DNA of 64,000 nt from Desulfosarcina sp. BuS5 (GTDB lineage: Bacteria > Desulfobacterota > Desulfobacteria > Desulfobacterales > BuS5). The notes under the pieces are model-generated. The model ran no database searches. It was not told the origin of the DNA and was given only the letters and a program-made list of their open reading frames with translations. The DNA is taken from NCBI RefSeq assembly GCF_028752835.1, contig NZ_CP087952.1, positions 3,284,501 to 3,348,500 of the forward strand. The letters run 5' to 3'. The translations under genes were made by a program, and so were the position numbers. Shown in pieces: positions 35,893-44,517 of this stretch (its first letter is position 1; each line of letters begins with the position of its first letter).

Positions 35893-36468
35893 TTACACCA
35901 TTCCTTTAAAAGCAAAAAAGGTCAGGGAAAGGATGCCGGCGGTAACAAGCGCTATGGAAGTGTCCATCAAAGGTTTCGGCACCCTTGCAAGGAGGATTCG
36001 CTCTCTGATACCGGCAAAAAGAACCAGCGCCAGACCGAAACCTACCGCATAAGCAAAGGACGCAACCAGAGCCGGCAGAAAAGAATATTCTTCTTTAATA
36101 TTTATCAAGCATACGCCCATTACAGCACAATTTGTTGTAATAAGAGGTAAAAAGATACCAAGGCCTGCATAAAGCCCCGGTATACTCTTTTTAAGAAACA
36201 TCTCCACAAACTGAACCAGCGAGGCTATAACAAGAATAAAGGAGATGGTTCTAAGATATTCAAGACCATAGGGTTTTAAAATAAATGTTTCAGTCATCCA
36301 TGTAATAATACCGGCCATTACAAGAACAAAAATAACGGCCATCCCCATGCCGATTGCAGTCTCCATTTTTTTGGATGTGCCGAAAAAGGGGCAGTTTCCA
36401 AGAAACTGCGCCAGAAGTATGTTATTTACAAAGATACAGCTTATTATCAGGATCAGGTAATCGCCCAT
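35893..36468 (-). CDS. rnfA: Electron transport complex subunit RnfA
   Basis: A 191-residue six-helix membrane protein. LAQFLGNCPFFGTSKKM near the N-terminus and TNCAVMGVCLINI in mid protein carry the two conserved Cys that hold a 2Fe-2S cluster between RnfA and RnfE. The length fits the family. It overlaps nothing but is tightly packed between rnfE and rnfB. Confidence 0.95.
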   Translation of the reverse strand: MGDYLILIISCIFVNNILLAQFLGNCPFFGTSKKMETAIGMGMAVIFVLVMAGIITWMTETFILKPYGLEYLRTISFILVIASLVQFVEMFLKKSIPGLYAGLGIFLPLITTNCAVMGVCLINIKEEYSFLPALVASFAYAVGFGLALVLFAGIRERILLARVPKPLMDTSIALVTAGILSLTFFAFKGMV

Positions 36469-36480
36469 TTTTTATATCTC

Positions 36481-37074
36481 CTATTTCTCACCAAACATAT
36501 TCATGATGCACAGCATCAGCCCGAGGCAGACAAAAGCGCCAGGGGCCTGAACCATGAAAGCAAAAGGATGAAATGAAGCACCGAACAGGGCATGCCCGTA
36601 GAATGTACCGGTGCCAAGAATTTCCCGGATTCCGCCCAGGGCACCCAGAGAAATTGTAAAACCCAAACCCATCCCGAGTCCATCCACCATGGATAATAAC
36701 ATATTGTTTTTAGAAGCAAATGCCTCAGCCCGTCCCAAAACAATACAATTTACAACTATTAAGGGTATAAACATGCCGAGCTGCATAAAAAGCTTGTAGG
36801 TAAAGGCCTGCATGAGAAGTTCCACAACTGTAACAAAGGTTGCAATAATAATGATAAAACAGGCGATTCTGACCTTGGCGGGTATTATAGTGCGTAATGC
36901 CGAAACCAGTATATTCGAACATATCAAGACAAACGTAGTGGCCAGCCCCATACCTATGCCGTTTTGCATTGTTGTTGTTACGCCAAGAACGGGGCATAGC
37001 CCGAGTACCAGTCTGAAAGGCGGTATTTCGTCCCACAGTCCCTTGGTAAATTCTTTAGCAATTGATTTAGCCAT
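36481..37074 (-). CDS. rnfE: Electron transport complex subunit RnfE
   Basis: A 197-residue membrane protein homologous to RnfA. LVLGLCPVLGVTTTMQNG and VVNCIVLGRAEAFASKNN contain the conserved Cys pair. The N-terminus EFTKGLWDEIPPFRLVLG is typical of RnfE. It lies 12 bp from both neighbours in the operon. Confidence 0.95.
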   Translation of the reverse strand: MAKSIAKEFTKGLWDEIPPFRLVLGLCPVLGVTTTMQNGIGMGLATTFVLICSNILVSALRTIIPAKVRIACFIIIIATFVTVVELLMQAFTYKLFMQLGMFIPLIVVNCIVLGRAEAFASKNNMLLSMVDGLGMGLGFTISLGALGGIREILGTGTFYGHALFGASFHPFAFMVQAPGAFVCLGLMLCIMNMFGEK

Positions 37075-37085
37075 CCGTCATCTCC

Positions 37086-37679
37086 CTATTTAGAAAATCC
37101 CTTTAGTTTTTCCTGGATTTGTGGTTTCAATTTTCTATAAATGCCGCAGGCATCAGTGGCTGCCAGACAGACACCCCGTGATGTAATGGTAGCGCCGCTG
37201 ATAGCGTTTATCGCCCCTCCATCGTTTGTGACTTTTATCTCTTTTTTCGTAGAGACTCCATGAAACTGTGCCGCAAATGAGGGATCACTCTTAGCCTTTT
37301 CGCCCAGGCCCGGGGTTTCTTTATGGGTTGTAACGCTGATAGAGGCTACTTTGTCGGTTTCCACGTTTATTCCGACCATAAGCCCGAAGGCGTCGGCAAA
37401 GCCTTTGCCTGAAACCTCAAAAACAACCGTAGAAGGCTTGCCGTCAAATGCTCCGACAAAAAAAATTCTTTCAACATCTCCGTCCTTTATTTTAAAACGA
37501 TCCTTAATCGGATCATTAGAGGTGCCGGCAAGGATTTTTTCTATAGCCGGGCCTTTGACGAATTGCAGCTCCTGATTTTCGATTGTTTCCCTGGTTCCGT
37601 TGCGAACAGCGGCCAGCAGGCCTCCTGAAAAAGCGCTTAAAATTGTAAGCACGACAACCATTTTTATCATTTCATTCAT
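37086..37679 (-). CDS. rnfG: Electron transport complex subunit RnfG
   Basis: 197 residues from the ATG at 37679 (MNEMIKMVVVLTILSAFSGG). One N-terminal membrane helix precedes a periplasmic FMN-binding domain. INAISGATITSRGVCLA near residue 165 is the SGAT motif whose Thr carries covalent FMN added by ApbE. ETPGLGEKAKSDP is also conserved. The start codon is one base after the rnfD stop. Confidence 0.93.
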   Translation of the reverse strand: MNEMIKMVVVLTILSAFSGGLLAAVRNGTRETIENQELQFVKGPAIEKILAGTSNDPIKDRFKIKDGDVERIFFVGAFDGKPSTVVFEVSGKGFADAFGLMVGINVETDKVASISVTTHKETPGLGEKAKSDPSFAAQFHGVSTKKEIKVTNDGGAINAISGATITSRGVCLAATDACGIYRKLKPQIQEKLKGFSK

Positions 37680-37680
37680 A

Positions 37681-38640
37681 TTACCCAACCTTTCCGATCG
37701 CTCTTGGTCTGATCTTATCCAGCATCGGATTAACAAGATTCATAACCAGAATCGCAAAAATTACGCCGTCCACATAAACCCCTATATTCCTGATCAGCAC
37801 GGTCATAACACCTGCACCGGCTCCGTAAATCAGCATTGGAATAAAATTAACCGGGGAAGATGAATCCTCGGTTGCAAGAAAAAAAGCGCCTATTAACGTA
37901 TAACCTGTCAGCAAATGGAAAAAAGGTCCTGCAAAGCGGGCCGAATCGTTAATGTGAAAAATCAGGGCGGTTATAAAAATTCCCGCCAGGAATGAGACGG
38001 AAATTTCCCATCTTATGATACCTCTTATAATAAGGTAGATTCCCCCGATAATTATGCCGATACCGAATGTAGAACCGATCCCGCCCGGCTGTTTGCCCAG
38101 CAGGAGATCGCAAATGCTAAAGCCGTCAATGGCCGATGTTCCGAAATGTTTAAGCGCCGCCAGGGGATATACCATAATAAAATTCAGATCATAGTTTAAG
38201 AGAGCTTCATTAAAGTCGAAGAAATCCTTCCACGAGACCATCAGGATGGCAATTGCAACAACCACCGGGTTAAAAGGATTGCTCCCGATACCGCCATAAA
38301 TTTGCTTGCCAAGCACAACCGCAATAAAAGTTCCGGTTATGACAACCCACCAGGGTATTCCCGCAGGCAAAAGCATGGCCAAAAGGATGCCTATTACACC
38401 TGCGTTGCCGTCTCCGATTGATAATGGCCGCTTTGTAACAAGATTCATCAAAAGTTCCCAGATCATGGCAGAAGATACGGACAAACAGACAACCGCAAGA
38501 GCGGGTATGCCGTATAATAACAGACCTGCAATTATTGCCGGCAAAGCCGCAAGCATCGTATTATAACTTCGAGAGGAGATTCCGCTCCCGTCGTGCCAGA
38601 ATGGAGCATGGGAAACCGTAAGTTTTTTTGTGCTAATCAT
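37681..38640 (-). CDS. rnfD: Electron transport complex subunit RnfD
   Basis: 319 residues from the ATG at 38640. The N-terminal TVSHAPFWHDGSGISSRSYN and GSNPFNPVVVAIAILMVSW are characteristic of RnfD/NqrB. Multiple membrane helices are present. I do not see the usual S/T-x-A-T-P flavinylation motif: where family members read xATPLAALK, this one reads MVYPLAALK. The start overlaps the end of rnfC by eight bases. Confidence 0.92.
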   Translation of the reverse strand: MISTKKLTVSHAPFWHDGSGISSRSYNTMLAALPAIIAGLLLYGIPALAVVCLSVSSAMIWELLMNLVTKRPLSIGDGNAGVIGILLAMLLPAGIPWWVVITGTFIAVVLGKQIYGGIGSNPFNPVVVAIAILMVSWKDFFDFNEALLNYDLNFIMVYPLAALKHFGTSAIDGFSICDLLLGKQPGGIGSTFGIGIIIGGIYLIIRGIIRWEISVSFLAGIFITALIFHINDSARFAGPFFHLLTGYTLIGAFFLATEDSSSPVNFIPMLIYGAGAGVMTVLIRNIGVYVDGVIFAILVMNLVNPMLDKIRPRAIGKVG

Positions 38641-39940
38641 CATTTGCCTCCTCTGTAATCTCCTCCCCAGTTTGCAAACGGAACAGTTCATGTTTGGCCA
38701 GTCTTATATACTGAAAAATCGGTATTTTTGCAGGACAGACATATGAACAAAGACCGCATTCAATGCATGACTGGAGGTCATATTCATCCTCCGCTTGCTC
38801 ATAAAGACCTGCTTCAAGAAGTCTGACAAGCATATTAATCGGAATATTTGCGGGACACATTCTGATACATTCCCCGCAATTAATGCAGGGGCAATCGGAA
38901 ACAAGCGGTATTACCGAAAAATCCTGGATAATAACGGCATCAGTATCCGGCAAGACCGGAAGGTCTGCTGAATATACCGCTGAACCGGTCATCGGACCGC
39001 CGAGAACTATCCGGTCCTTTTCGTTTAGATGAATATCCAGGGCATTGAAAATGTTGCTTAAAGGGGTGCCGATACGGGCGGACACAAAAGCAGCCGTTCC
39101 GTCCTTTTTTATCACCGTGATTTTCTTATTAACCGGAATCACGCCGTCTTTAAAAGCGCTGCCTATGGAAGCTGCGGCCTCGGCGTTTATAAAGGTTACT
39201 CCCATATCTTCACAGGTTTTGCCGGCCGGAACAACAAGACCCAAAACATCCTTCATAATCATCCGTGGTGAGGCTGCCGGATACTGGGGGGCAATAATCT
39301 TTGTGACGGCATCCGCGGCTGAAGCCTCGTGTTTGAGGTGCCTTGGAACCGCAAAAATAATTTTTTCCGCGGCGATGGCTTTTTTAAGAATATCAATTCC
39401 ATCTTTTATGCTGTTCATGTCCGCTTTGACCATATACTGATTTGTTGAAATCAGCAGGTCATTATCAATACCGCATATAACAAGTGTTTTTACAGCCCCG
39501 TTATTGTCTGAAAACAGGTGCGGAGGAATACCTCCCGGGCATGATAAAAGAAAATCCCTGATACCGTTAAAAGGATCTTTTACTGCAATTTTGCCGAAAT
39601 CGGCATCTATCTCTTCATCCGGAGCGGTTTCAATCGAAATTGCCATATACTTTTTGCCGAAATTACCGCTAAACGGTGTGACGGACGAGATTCTGCCGGT
39701 AACAGTTGCGGTTACATATATACCGTTCTCCCCGGAAAGAGTCAGCTTCTGTCCGGTTTTAACCTTGTCCCCCTCTTTAATTGAAAACTGTCCATTGGCG
39801 CTTGATTTTTCTGAGACTGTCTCCAAAAGTAGAGTAACCTTTTCCGGCAGTTCGATGTTCCGAGGTTCCGGCAGCAAACTCTCAAGGGTTTCATACATAA
39901 GCCTCGGCTTTGCTAAACCGATAAATGATTTTTTTATCAT
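38633..39940 (-). CDS. rnfC: Electron transport complex subunit RnfC
   Basis: 435 residues. The middle part is related to NuoF/Nqo1 with NAD- and FMN-type loops (VLGGPMTGSAVY), and the C-terminal part has two 4Fe-4S motifs, CPCINCGECIRMCPANIP and CIECGLCSYVCPAKIP. RnfC is the cytoplasmic subunit that contacts NAD(H) or ferredoxin. It follows the cytochrome c3 gene by 58 bp and starts the structural Rnf genes. Confidence 0.95.
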   Translation of the reverse strand: MIKKSFIGLAKPRLMYETLESLLPEPRNIELPEKVTLLLETVSEKSSANGQFSIKEGDKVKTGQKLTLSGENGIYVTATVTGRISSVTPFSGNFGKKYMAISIETAPDEEIDADFGKIAVKDPFNGIRDFLLSCPGGIPPHLFSDNNGAVKTLVICGIDNDLLISTNQYMVKADMNSIKDGIDILKKAIAAEKIIFAVPRHLKHEASAADAVTKIIAPQYPAASPRMIMKDVLGLVVPAGKTCEDMGVTFINAEAAASIGSAFKDGVIPVNKKITVIKKDGTAAFVSARIGTPLSNIFNALDIHLNEKDRIVLGGPMTGSAVYSADLPVLPDTDAVIIQDFSVIPLVSDCPCINCGECIRMCPANIPINMLVRLLEAGLYEQAEDEYDLQSCIECGLCSYVCPAKIPIFQYIRLAKHELFRLQTGEEITEEANDD

Positions 39941-39998
39941 AGTTCAACCTTTTACTGTTTCTACCGCGTTGAATTAAAAAATATAAAAATAAAAAAAA

Positions 39999-40379
39999 TT
40001 ACATAACATGGCAGGATGCGCATTTTTCAGGCCCGGCTTCGTTTTCCTGATGGCAGCCGATACACTGGGAATGAAATGCATCGGTTCTTGCGGGAACGTC
40101 TTCATCATCCGATTCGATCTCATGGCATTCACCGCAGGCTTGAGGATCGGTTTCACCTTCTTCGAGATTATGATGGCAGTCACTGCAGGCAACATCGTAA
40201 CCGGATTCAGATGTATGCATTTTGTGGGTAAATAAGACTTTCCCGGCAACGCCCTTGAACATTAGCCTTACCGGCTGGTCAGGAGATTTTGCAGGAAAGG
40301 CGGCGTAGCTTATAACGCCGACAACCAGTAGAACCAAGGTCAGGCTTAAAGCCGGCAACAATTCTTTTTTGGAAGTCAT
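39999..40379 (-). CDS. Tetraheme cytochrome c3-family protein of the Rnf operon
   Basis: A 126-residue exported protein: a hydrophobic N-terminal segment (LLPALSLTLVLLVVGVISYA) acts as signal or anchor. Four CxxCH sites follow: CSDCH, CGECH, CIGCH and CASCH, with distal His such as FTHKMH, as in class III cytochromes c3. It is first in the Rnf operon. In sulfate reducers and some methanogens, a multiheme cytochrome with Rnf links the complex to periplasmic or membrane electron carriers, so a link to the periplasmic c-type pool is likely. Confidence 0.92.
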   Translation of the reverse strand: MTSKKELLPALSLTLVLLVVGVISYAAFPAKSPDQPVRLMFKGVAGKVLFTHKMHTSESGYDVACSDCHHNLEEGETDPQACGECHEIESDDEDVPARTDAFHSQCIGCHQENEAGPEKCASCHVM

Positions 40380-40662
40380 ACTTGCTTATACCTTTCATTA
40401 TGAGCCCTTTGATCATTGAAATTTTCAAAGCGCTACATTTAAGAATTTGGTGAAAAAATTAAATGGACTTGAAAAAATACGTTTATCTTAATAAAATGTT
40501 GAAACATTTATCATGGCGTAAAAACTTTTTCAAGTTTTTTTACATTAAACTGAAAATTCCATACCAAATAATACCGAGTTTAGACTTGAGTTATCATAAA
40601 CAACATCAGAGAAAAGGGCGAAACAATATATTTACTTATAAATGCCGGTAAACAAAAAAAGT
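40380..40662. other. Divergent intergenic region between Rnf and ilv operons
   Basis: AT-rich, no supportable gene. It must contain the promoter of the leftward Rnf operon; I could not pick a single convincing -35/-10 pair for it. Confidence 0.4.
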
Positions 40663-40691
40663 TTGACAATAATTTCCATGGTTGTTAGAGA
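40663..40691 (+). promoter_or_regulatory. Predicted promoter of the ilv operon
   Basis: TTGACA at 40663-40668, a 17-bp spacer, and TAGAGA at 40686-40691. Transcription would start about 50 bases before the leader peptide, which suits an attenuator. The -10 match is weak. Confidence 0.45.
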
Positions 40692-40746
40692 ATAATTCAA
40701 TATGTTGTTGATGTGCGTAGCAACTCCTTTGTATAAGGTTTATAAA

Positions 40747-40827
40747 ATGAATAAAATTTTAGTCATTATCATTAGTATTCTCGTCCTATCGGTGGAGATA
40801 ATTACCTGCCTTCAGGATGATGGCTGA
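40747..40827 (+). CDS. Ile/Leu/Val-rich leader peptide of the ilv operon
   Basis: A 26-codon frame: ATG at 40747 with ATAAGG upstream, reading MNKILVIIISILVLSVEI followed by ITCLQDDG and a TGA at 40825. Fourteen of 26 residues are Ile (7), Leu (4) or Val (3), exactly the products of the downstream operon. The stop codon overlaps the 5' arm of an antiterminator hairpin. This is the hallmark of ribosome-mediated attenuation as in enterobacterial ilv leaders. The sequence is unlikely to be chance given its position and the paired RNA structures. Confidence 0.85.
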   Translation: MNKILVIIISILVLSVEIITCLQDDG

Positions 40828-40899
40828 TAATGACTTAATTTTATATGTAATTTATAAAATCCGTTATCAGCGTAAAAAACTGATAACGGATTTTTTTTT
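40824..40899 (+). terminator. ilv attenuator: antiterminator and terminator
   Basis: Terminator: ATCCGTTATCAG (about 40859-40870) pairs with CTGATAACGGAT (40880-40891), loop CGTAAAAAA, then a T run to 40899, ending 15 bases before ilvD. Antiterminator: CTGATAATG (40824-40832), which includes the leader stop codon, pairs with CGTTATCAG (40862-40870), the 5' arm of the terminator. A ribosome reaching the leader stop would cover CTGATAATG and let the terminator form; one stalled at Ile/Leu/Val codons would leave it free and allow read-through. Confidence 0.85.
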
Positions 40900-40914
40900 G
40901 GGAGATTGAAAATA

Positions 40915-42579
40915 ATGAAAAGTGACAGCGTTAAAAAGGGTATTGAAAGAGCGCCTCATCGCAGTCTTTTTAAGGCTATCGGATATACTGATGAAGAGCT
41001 TCGAAGACCTCTTATAGGGATTGCCAATTCAGCCAATAGCCTAATTCCCGGTCATGTTCATTTGAACAGGATCGCAGGGGCGGTCAAGGCAGGTATTTAC
41101 ATGGCCGGAGGTACGCCTTGTGAATTCGGCGTAATTGGTGTTTGTGATGGTATCGCCATGAATCATATCGGGATGAAATATTCCCTGGCAAGCAGGGAGA
41201 TTATCGCAGATTCCGTTGAAGTAATGGCAATAGCCCATGCATTAGATGCTATAGTAATGGTAACAAATTGTGATAAAATTGTACCGGGCATGCTTATGGC
41301 TGCTGCCCGCCTTAATATTCCTGCAATTTTTATCAGCGGCGGCCCCATGCTGGCCGGCAAAGATCCCTCAGGCACCGGGGCAATAGATCTGGTGACTGTT
41401 TTTGAATCGGTGGGCGCTTTTAAGTCAGGCAGAATGAGCAAAGAACGATTGAATGAAATTGAGGATACAGCTTGTCCCACATGCGGATCATGCGCCGGTA
41501 TGTTTACGGCCAATTCCATGAACTGCCTGACTGAAGTAATAGGTATGGGCTTGCCTGGCAACGGCACTATCCCGGCTGTCATGTCTGCCAGGGTCCGTTT
41601 GGCAAAAGAGGCGGGGATGAAAATTGTAAGCCTTTTTGAAAAAAATATAACCGCCAGGCAGATTATGACCAAAGAGGCTTTTAAAAATGCCCTGGTTGTA
41701 GATATGGCGCTGGGATGCTCGACAAATACTATTCTTCATTTACCGGCAATTGCCAAAGAAGCGAAAGTAGGTATAGATCTTAACATGATCAATGAAATCA
41801 GCGAGCAAGTGCCCCATATCTGTTCATTAAGCCCGGGAGGAATACACCATATGGAGGATCTGAATCTTGCAGGAGGTATTCAAGCGGTCATAAAGGAAAT
41901 TACAAAAACCGGCTTGATTAATGAGCAATCTATAACCGTCACTGGAAAGACCGTGGGTGAAAATATTAAAGAGCAAGTCATTAAAGATGAAAATATTATC
42001 AGGCCGCTTGATAATCCATATCATAAAGAAGGTGGACTTGCCGTTCTATTCGGAAATCTTGCTCCTGATGGATGTGTTGTAAAGCAGTCCGCAGTGCTCG
42101 ATAAAATGTTATGTCATGAAGGTCCGGCCAGGGTATATGAGTCGGAAGAAGATGCAACAGATGCCATTATGAACGGCATTATAAAAAAAGGTGATGTGAT
42201 TTTAATCCGATACGAAGGGCCGATGGGCGGGCCCGGCATGCGAGAAATGCTAACGCCGACATCCTCAATCGCGGGAATGAAACTTGACGCGCATGTGGCG
42301 CTCCTCACGGACGGACGTTTTTCAGGAGGAACAAAAGGAGCATCCATAGGGCATATTTCACCCGAAGCGATGCAGGGGGGACCTGTTGCTATTGTTGAGG
42401 AAGGAGATATTATTGCTATTGATATCCCGGGAAAAAAGATTACTTTAAAGGTTTCGGAAGATGAGATAAAAAAAAGACTCTCAGCCTGGTCGGCTCCTGA
42501 ACCCAAGATAAAAGAGGGATATATGGCAAGATATGCAAAAATGGTTTCATCCGCCAGCAAGGGAGCGATTGTTCAATAG
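40915..42579 (+). CDS. ilvD: Dihydroxy-acid dehydratase
   Basis: 554 residues. GGGAGA precedes the ATG at 40915. [31 protein letters not shown] and [20 protein letters not shown] are the IlvD/Edd family signatures; the Cys residues bind the Fe-S cluster used in dehydration. It makes the 2-keto acids for valine and isoleucine. It is the first structural gene of the operon, directly after the attenuator. It is followed by a 158-bp palindromic element before ilvB. Confidence 0.96.
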   Translation: MKSDSVKKGIERAPHRSLFKAIGYTDEELRRPLIGIANSANSLIPGHVHLNRIAGAVKAGIYMAGGTPCEFGVIGVCDGIAMNHIGMKYSLASREIIADSVEVMAIAHALDAIVMVTNCDKIVPGMLMAAARLNIPAIFISGGPMLAGKDPSGTGAIDLVTVFESVGAFKSGRMSKERLNEIEDTACPTCGSCAGMFTANSMNCLTEVIGMGLPGNGTIPAVMSARVRLAKEAGMKIVSLFEKNITARQIMTKEAFKNALVVDMALGCSTNTILHLPAIAKEAKVGIDLNMINEISEQVPHICSLSPGGIHHMEDLNLAGGIQAVIKEITKTGLINEQSITVTGKTVGENIKEQVIKDENIIRPLDNPYHKEGGLAVLFGNLAPDGCVVKQSAVLDKMLCHEGPARVYESEEDATDAIMNGIIKKGDVILIRYEGPMGGPGMREMLTPTSSIAGMKLDAHVALLTDGRFSGGTKGASIGHISPEAMQGGPVAIVEEGDIIAIDIPGKKITLKVSEDEIKKRLSAWSAPEPKIKEGYMARYAKMVSSASKGAIVQ

Positions 42580-42581
42580 TT

Positions 42582-42739
42582 TGAGACCTTTGCAAAACGC
42601 CCCCTTTCGCCCGATTTCGGCGTCAGGCAACCTGATCTTAAAAAGGGTTTTAATCCTCAAAATACTCAATGTATTCCTGCGGTTAAAATTTTCGCCTTTC
42701 TTGAACTCGAACGAAATTGAACATTTTGTAAAGGTCTCA
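42582..42739. repeat. Inverted-repeat element between ilvD and ilvB
   Basis: TGAGACCTTTGCAAAA at the left is mirrored by TTTTGTAAAGGTCTCA at the right, one mismatch in 16 bases. The 158-bp unit starts three bases after the ilvD stop and ends 31 bases before ilvB, inside the operon. It carries no frame worth calling. A related start (TTTGCA..AAAACGCCCC) is seen near 17350. Confidence 0.8.
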
Positions 42740-42770
42740 GTTTGTAATTAATTTTACGGAAGGAATGCCT

Positions 42771-44456
42771 ATGAAACTTACAGGTGCGCAGATCCTTATG
42801 AAGGCTCTCAAGGAAGAGGGAGTTGATACAATTTTCGGGTATCCAGGCGGGGCAGTGCTGGATATATACGATGAACTTTCCAAAACGGAAATGCGTCATA
42901 TACTTGTGCGTCACGAGCAGGGAGCTGTTCATGCTGCAGACGGTTATGCCAGGGCGGCCGGCAAAACCGGAGTCTGCCTGGTAACATCAGGGCCCGGTGC
43001 CACCAATACTGTTACCGGCATAGCATCAGCATATATGGATTCGATCCCCATAGTTATTATAACAGGTCAGGTTCCCACTAAACTTATCGGGAATGATGCC
43101 TTTCAGGAAGTCGATATAGTCGGCATTACAAGACCTTGCACAAAGCATAATTATCTTGTCAAGAATGTAGCGAATCTTGCAACAACAATCAAAGAGGCTT
43201 TTTATATAGCAGGTTCAGGTCGTCCCGGGCCGGTGTTGATTGACATACCCAAGGATATTGTTAATGACCTCGCTGAATATGTATCACCAGAAAAAGTAAG
43301 TTTGAGATCTTACAACCCCACCTACAACCCGAACATTAAACAGATCAACAAGGTTGTAAAACTGATTCACAAAGCCGTAAAGCCCGTTATTTTTGCAGGC
43401 GGCGGCATTATTCTTTCCAAGGCGCATGCAGAATTGACTCAATTTGCGCGTAAAACACGGATACCCGTAACTGCCTCTTTAATGGGCCTGGGGGCATTTC
43501 CTGCATCTGATCCTTTATGGCTGGGAATGATCGGTATGCATGGTACATACAGATCCAACATGGCCATAGGAGAATGTGATCTGCTGATTGCCGTTGGTGT
43601 CCGTTTCGACGACCGTGTTGCGGGAAGAACGGATACGTTCGCTTCAAATGCGGAGATTGTCCATATAGATATTGATCCCACATCCATTCAGAAGAATATT
43701 TCCGTTTCGGTGCCTGTTGTGGGAGACTGCAAAACCACACTTGAGCATCTTAACAAGCTGATAAAAAAAGAAGATTTTGGTGATATCGGTCAGAAGTGCA
43801 AAGGCTGGTTAGATAAAATTAATGAGTGGAAAAGCACCCGGCCGCTGGCTTATACCCAAAGTGATATTATCAAACCTCAATATGTAATTGACAAACTTTA
43901 TGAATTAACCAAAGGAAAGGCTATTATAACTACGGAAGTGGGGCAGAACCAGATGTGGGCAGCCCAGTATTACCATTTTGATGAGCCTAATCATTTTATT
44001 ACCTCAGGCGGCTTGGGCTGTATGGGTTTCGGCCTGCCTGCGGCCATAGGGGCACAGGTCGCATGCCCGGATAAAATTGTGGTCGATGTAGCCGGCGACG
44101 GCAGCATCCAGATGAATATTCAGGAAATGGCGACTGCCGTTCAATATGGACTTCCGATAAATATTGTTATCCTGAACAACCAATATCTCGGCATGGTGCG
44201 ACAGTGGCAGGAATTATTTTACGGCAAACGTTATTCAAGTACCAGCATGGAACATGCCCCGGATTTTGTCAAACTTGCCGAAGCCTATGGCGCGGTCGGT
44301 TTAAGAGCCGTAAGACCGGAAGAGGTTGAGCCTGTGCTGTCAGAAGGTCTATCTTCCCCCAAGACCGTAATAATGGAATTTGTTGTGGCGCGGGAAGAAT
44401 CGGTTTATCCCATGGTTCCTGCGGGCGCTTCCATAACAGAAATGCTTTTAGTATAG
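42771..44456 (+). CDS. ilvB: Acetolactate synthase, large subunit
   Basis: 561 residues from the ATG at 42771 (GGAAGGA spaced six bases; an ATG at 42765 is less well placed). IFGYPGGAVLDIYDEL, LVRHEQGAVHAADGYARA, LVTSGPGATNTVTGIASA and the ThDP motif GDGSIQMNIQEMATAVQYGL with NNQYLGMVRQWQELF mark a biosynthetic AHAS. It condenses pyruvate with pyruvate or 2-ketobutyrate. The gene is followed by its regulatory subunit. Confidence 0.96.
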   Translation: MKLTGAQILMKALKEEGVDTIFGYPGGAVLDIYDELSKTEMRHILVRHEQGAVHAADGYARAAGKTGVCLVTSGPGATNTVTGIASAYMDSIPIVIITGQVPTKLIGNDAFQEVDIVGITRPCTKHNYLVKNVANLATTIKEAFYIAGSGRPGPVLIDIPKDIVNDLAEYVSPEKVSLRSYNPTYNPNIKQINKVVKLIHKAVKPVIFAGGGIILSKAHAELTQFARKTRIPVTASLMGLGAFPASDPLWLGMIGMHGTYRSNMAIGECDLLIAVGVRFDDRVAGRTDTFASNAEIVHIDIDPTSIQKNISVSVPVVGDCKTTLEHLNKLIKKEDFGDIGQKCKGWLDKINEWKSTRPLAYTQSDIIKPQYVIDKLYELTKGKAIITTEVGQNQMWAAQYYHFDEPNHFITSGGLGCMGFGLPAAIGAQVACPDKIVVDVAGDGSIQMNIQEMATAVQYGLPINIVILNNQYLGMVRQWQELFYGKRYSSTSMEHAPDFVKLAEAYGAVGLRAVRPEEVEPVLSEGLSSPKTVIMEFVVAREESVYPMVPAGASITEMLLV

Positions 44457-44457
44457 A

Positions 44458-44498
44458 TAGTGCCCGAACGAAAACGGCTATTTTTCATTCGGGCACTA
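44458..44498 (+). promoter_or_regulatory. Intercistronic hairpin between ilvB and ilvN
   Basis: TAGTGCCCGAA (44458-44468) pairs with TTCGGGCACTA (44488-44498). It lacks a T run, so it is more likely an RNA-stability or processing element than a terminator. The ilvN Shine-Dalgarno (AGGAAGGA) follows. Confidence 0.6.
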
Positions 44499-44517
44499 GA
44501 CAGGAAGGAATTTTACC

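Noticed and set aside
40463-40651. 62-residue plus-strand frame before the ilv leader
   Set aside because: Lys/Tyr-rich low-complexity AT translation without a ribosome-binding site or known motif.
44458-44498. Terminator inside the ilv operon
   Set aside because: The stem lacks a T run and ilvN follows directly with a good ribosome-binding site.
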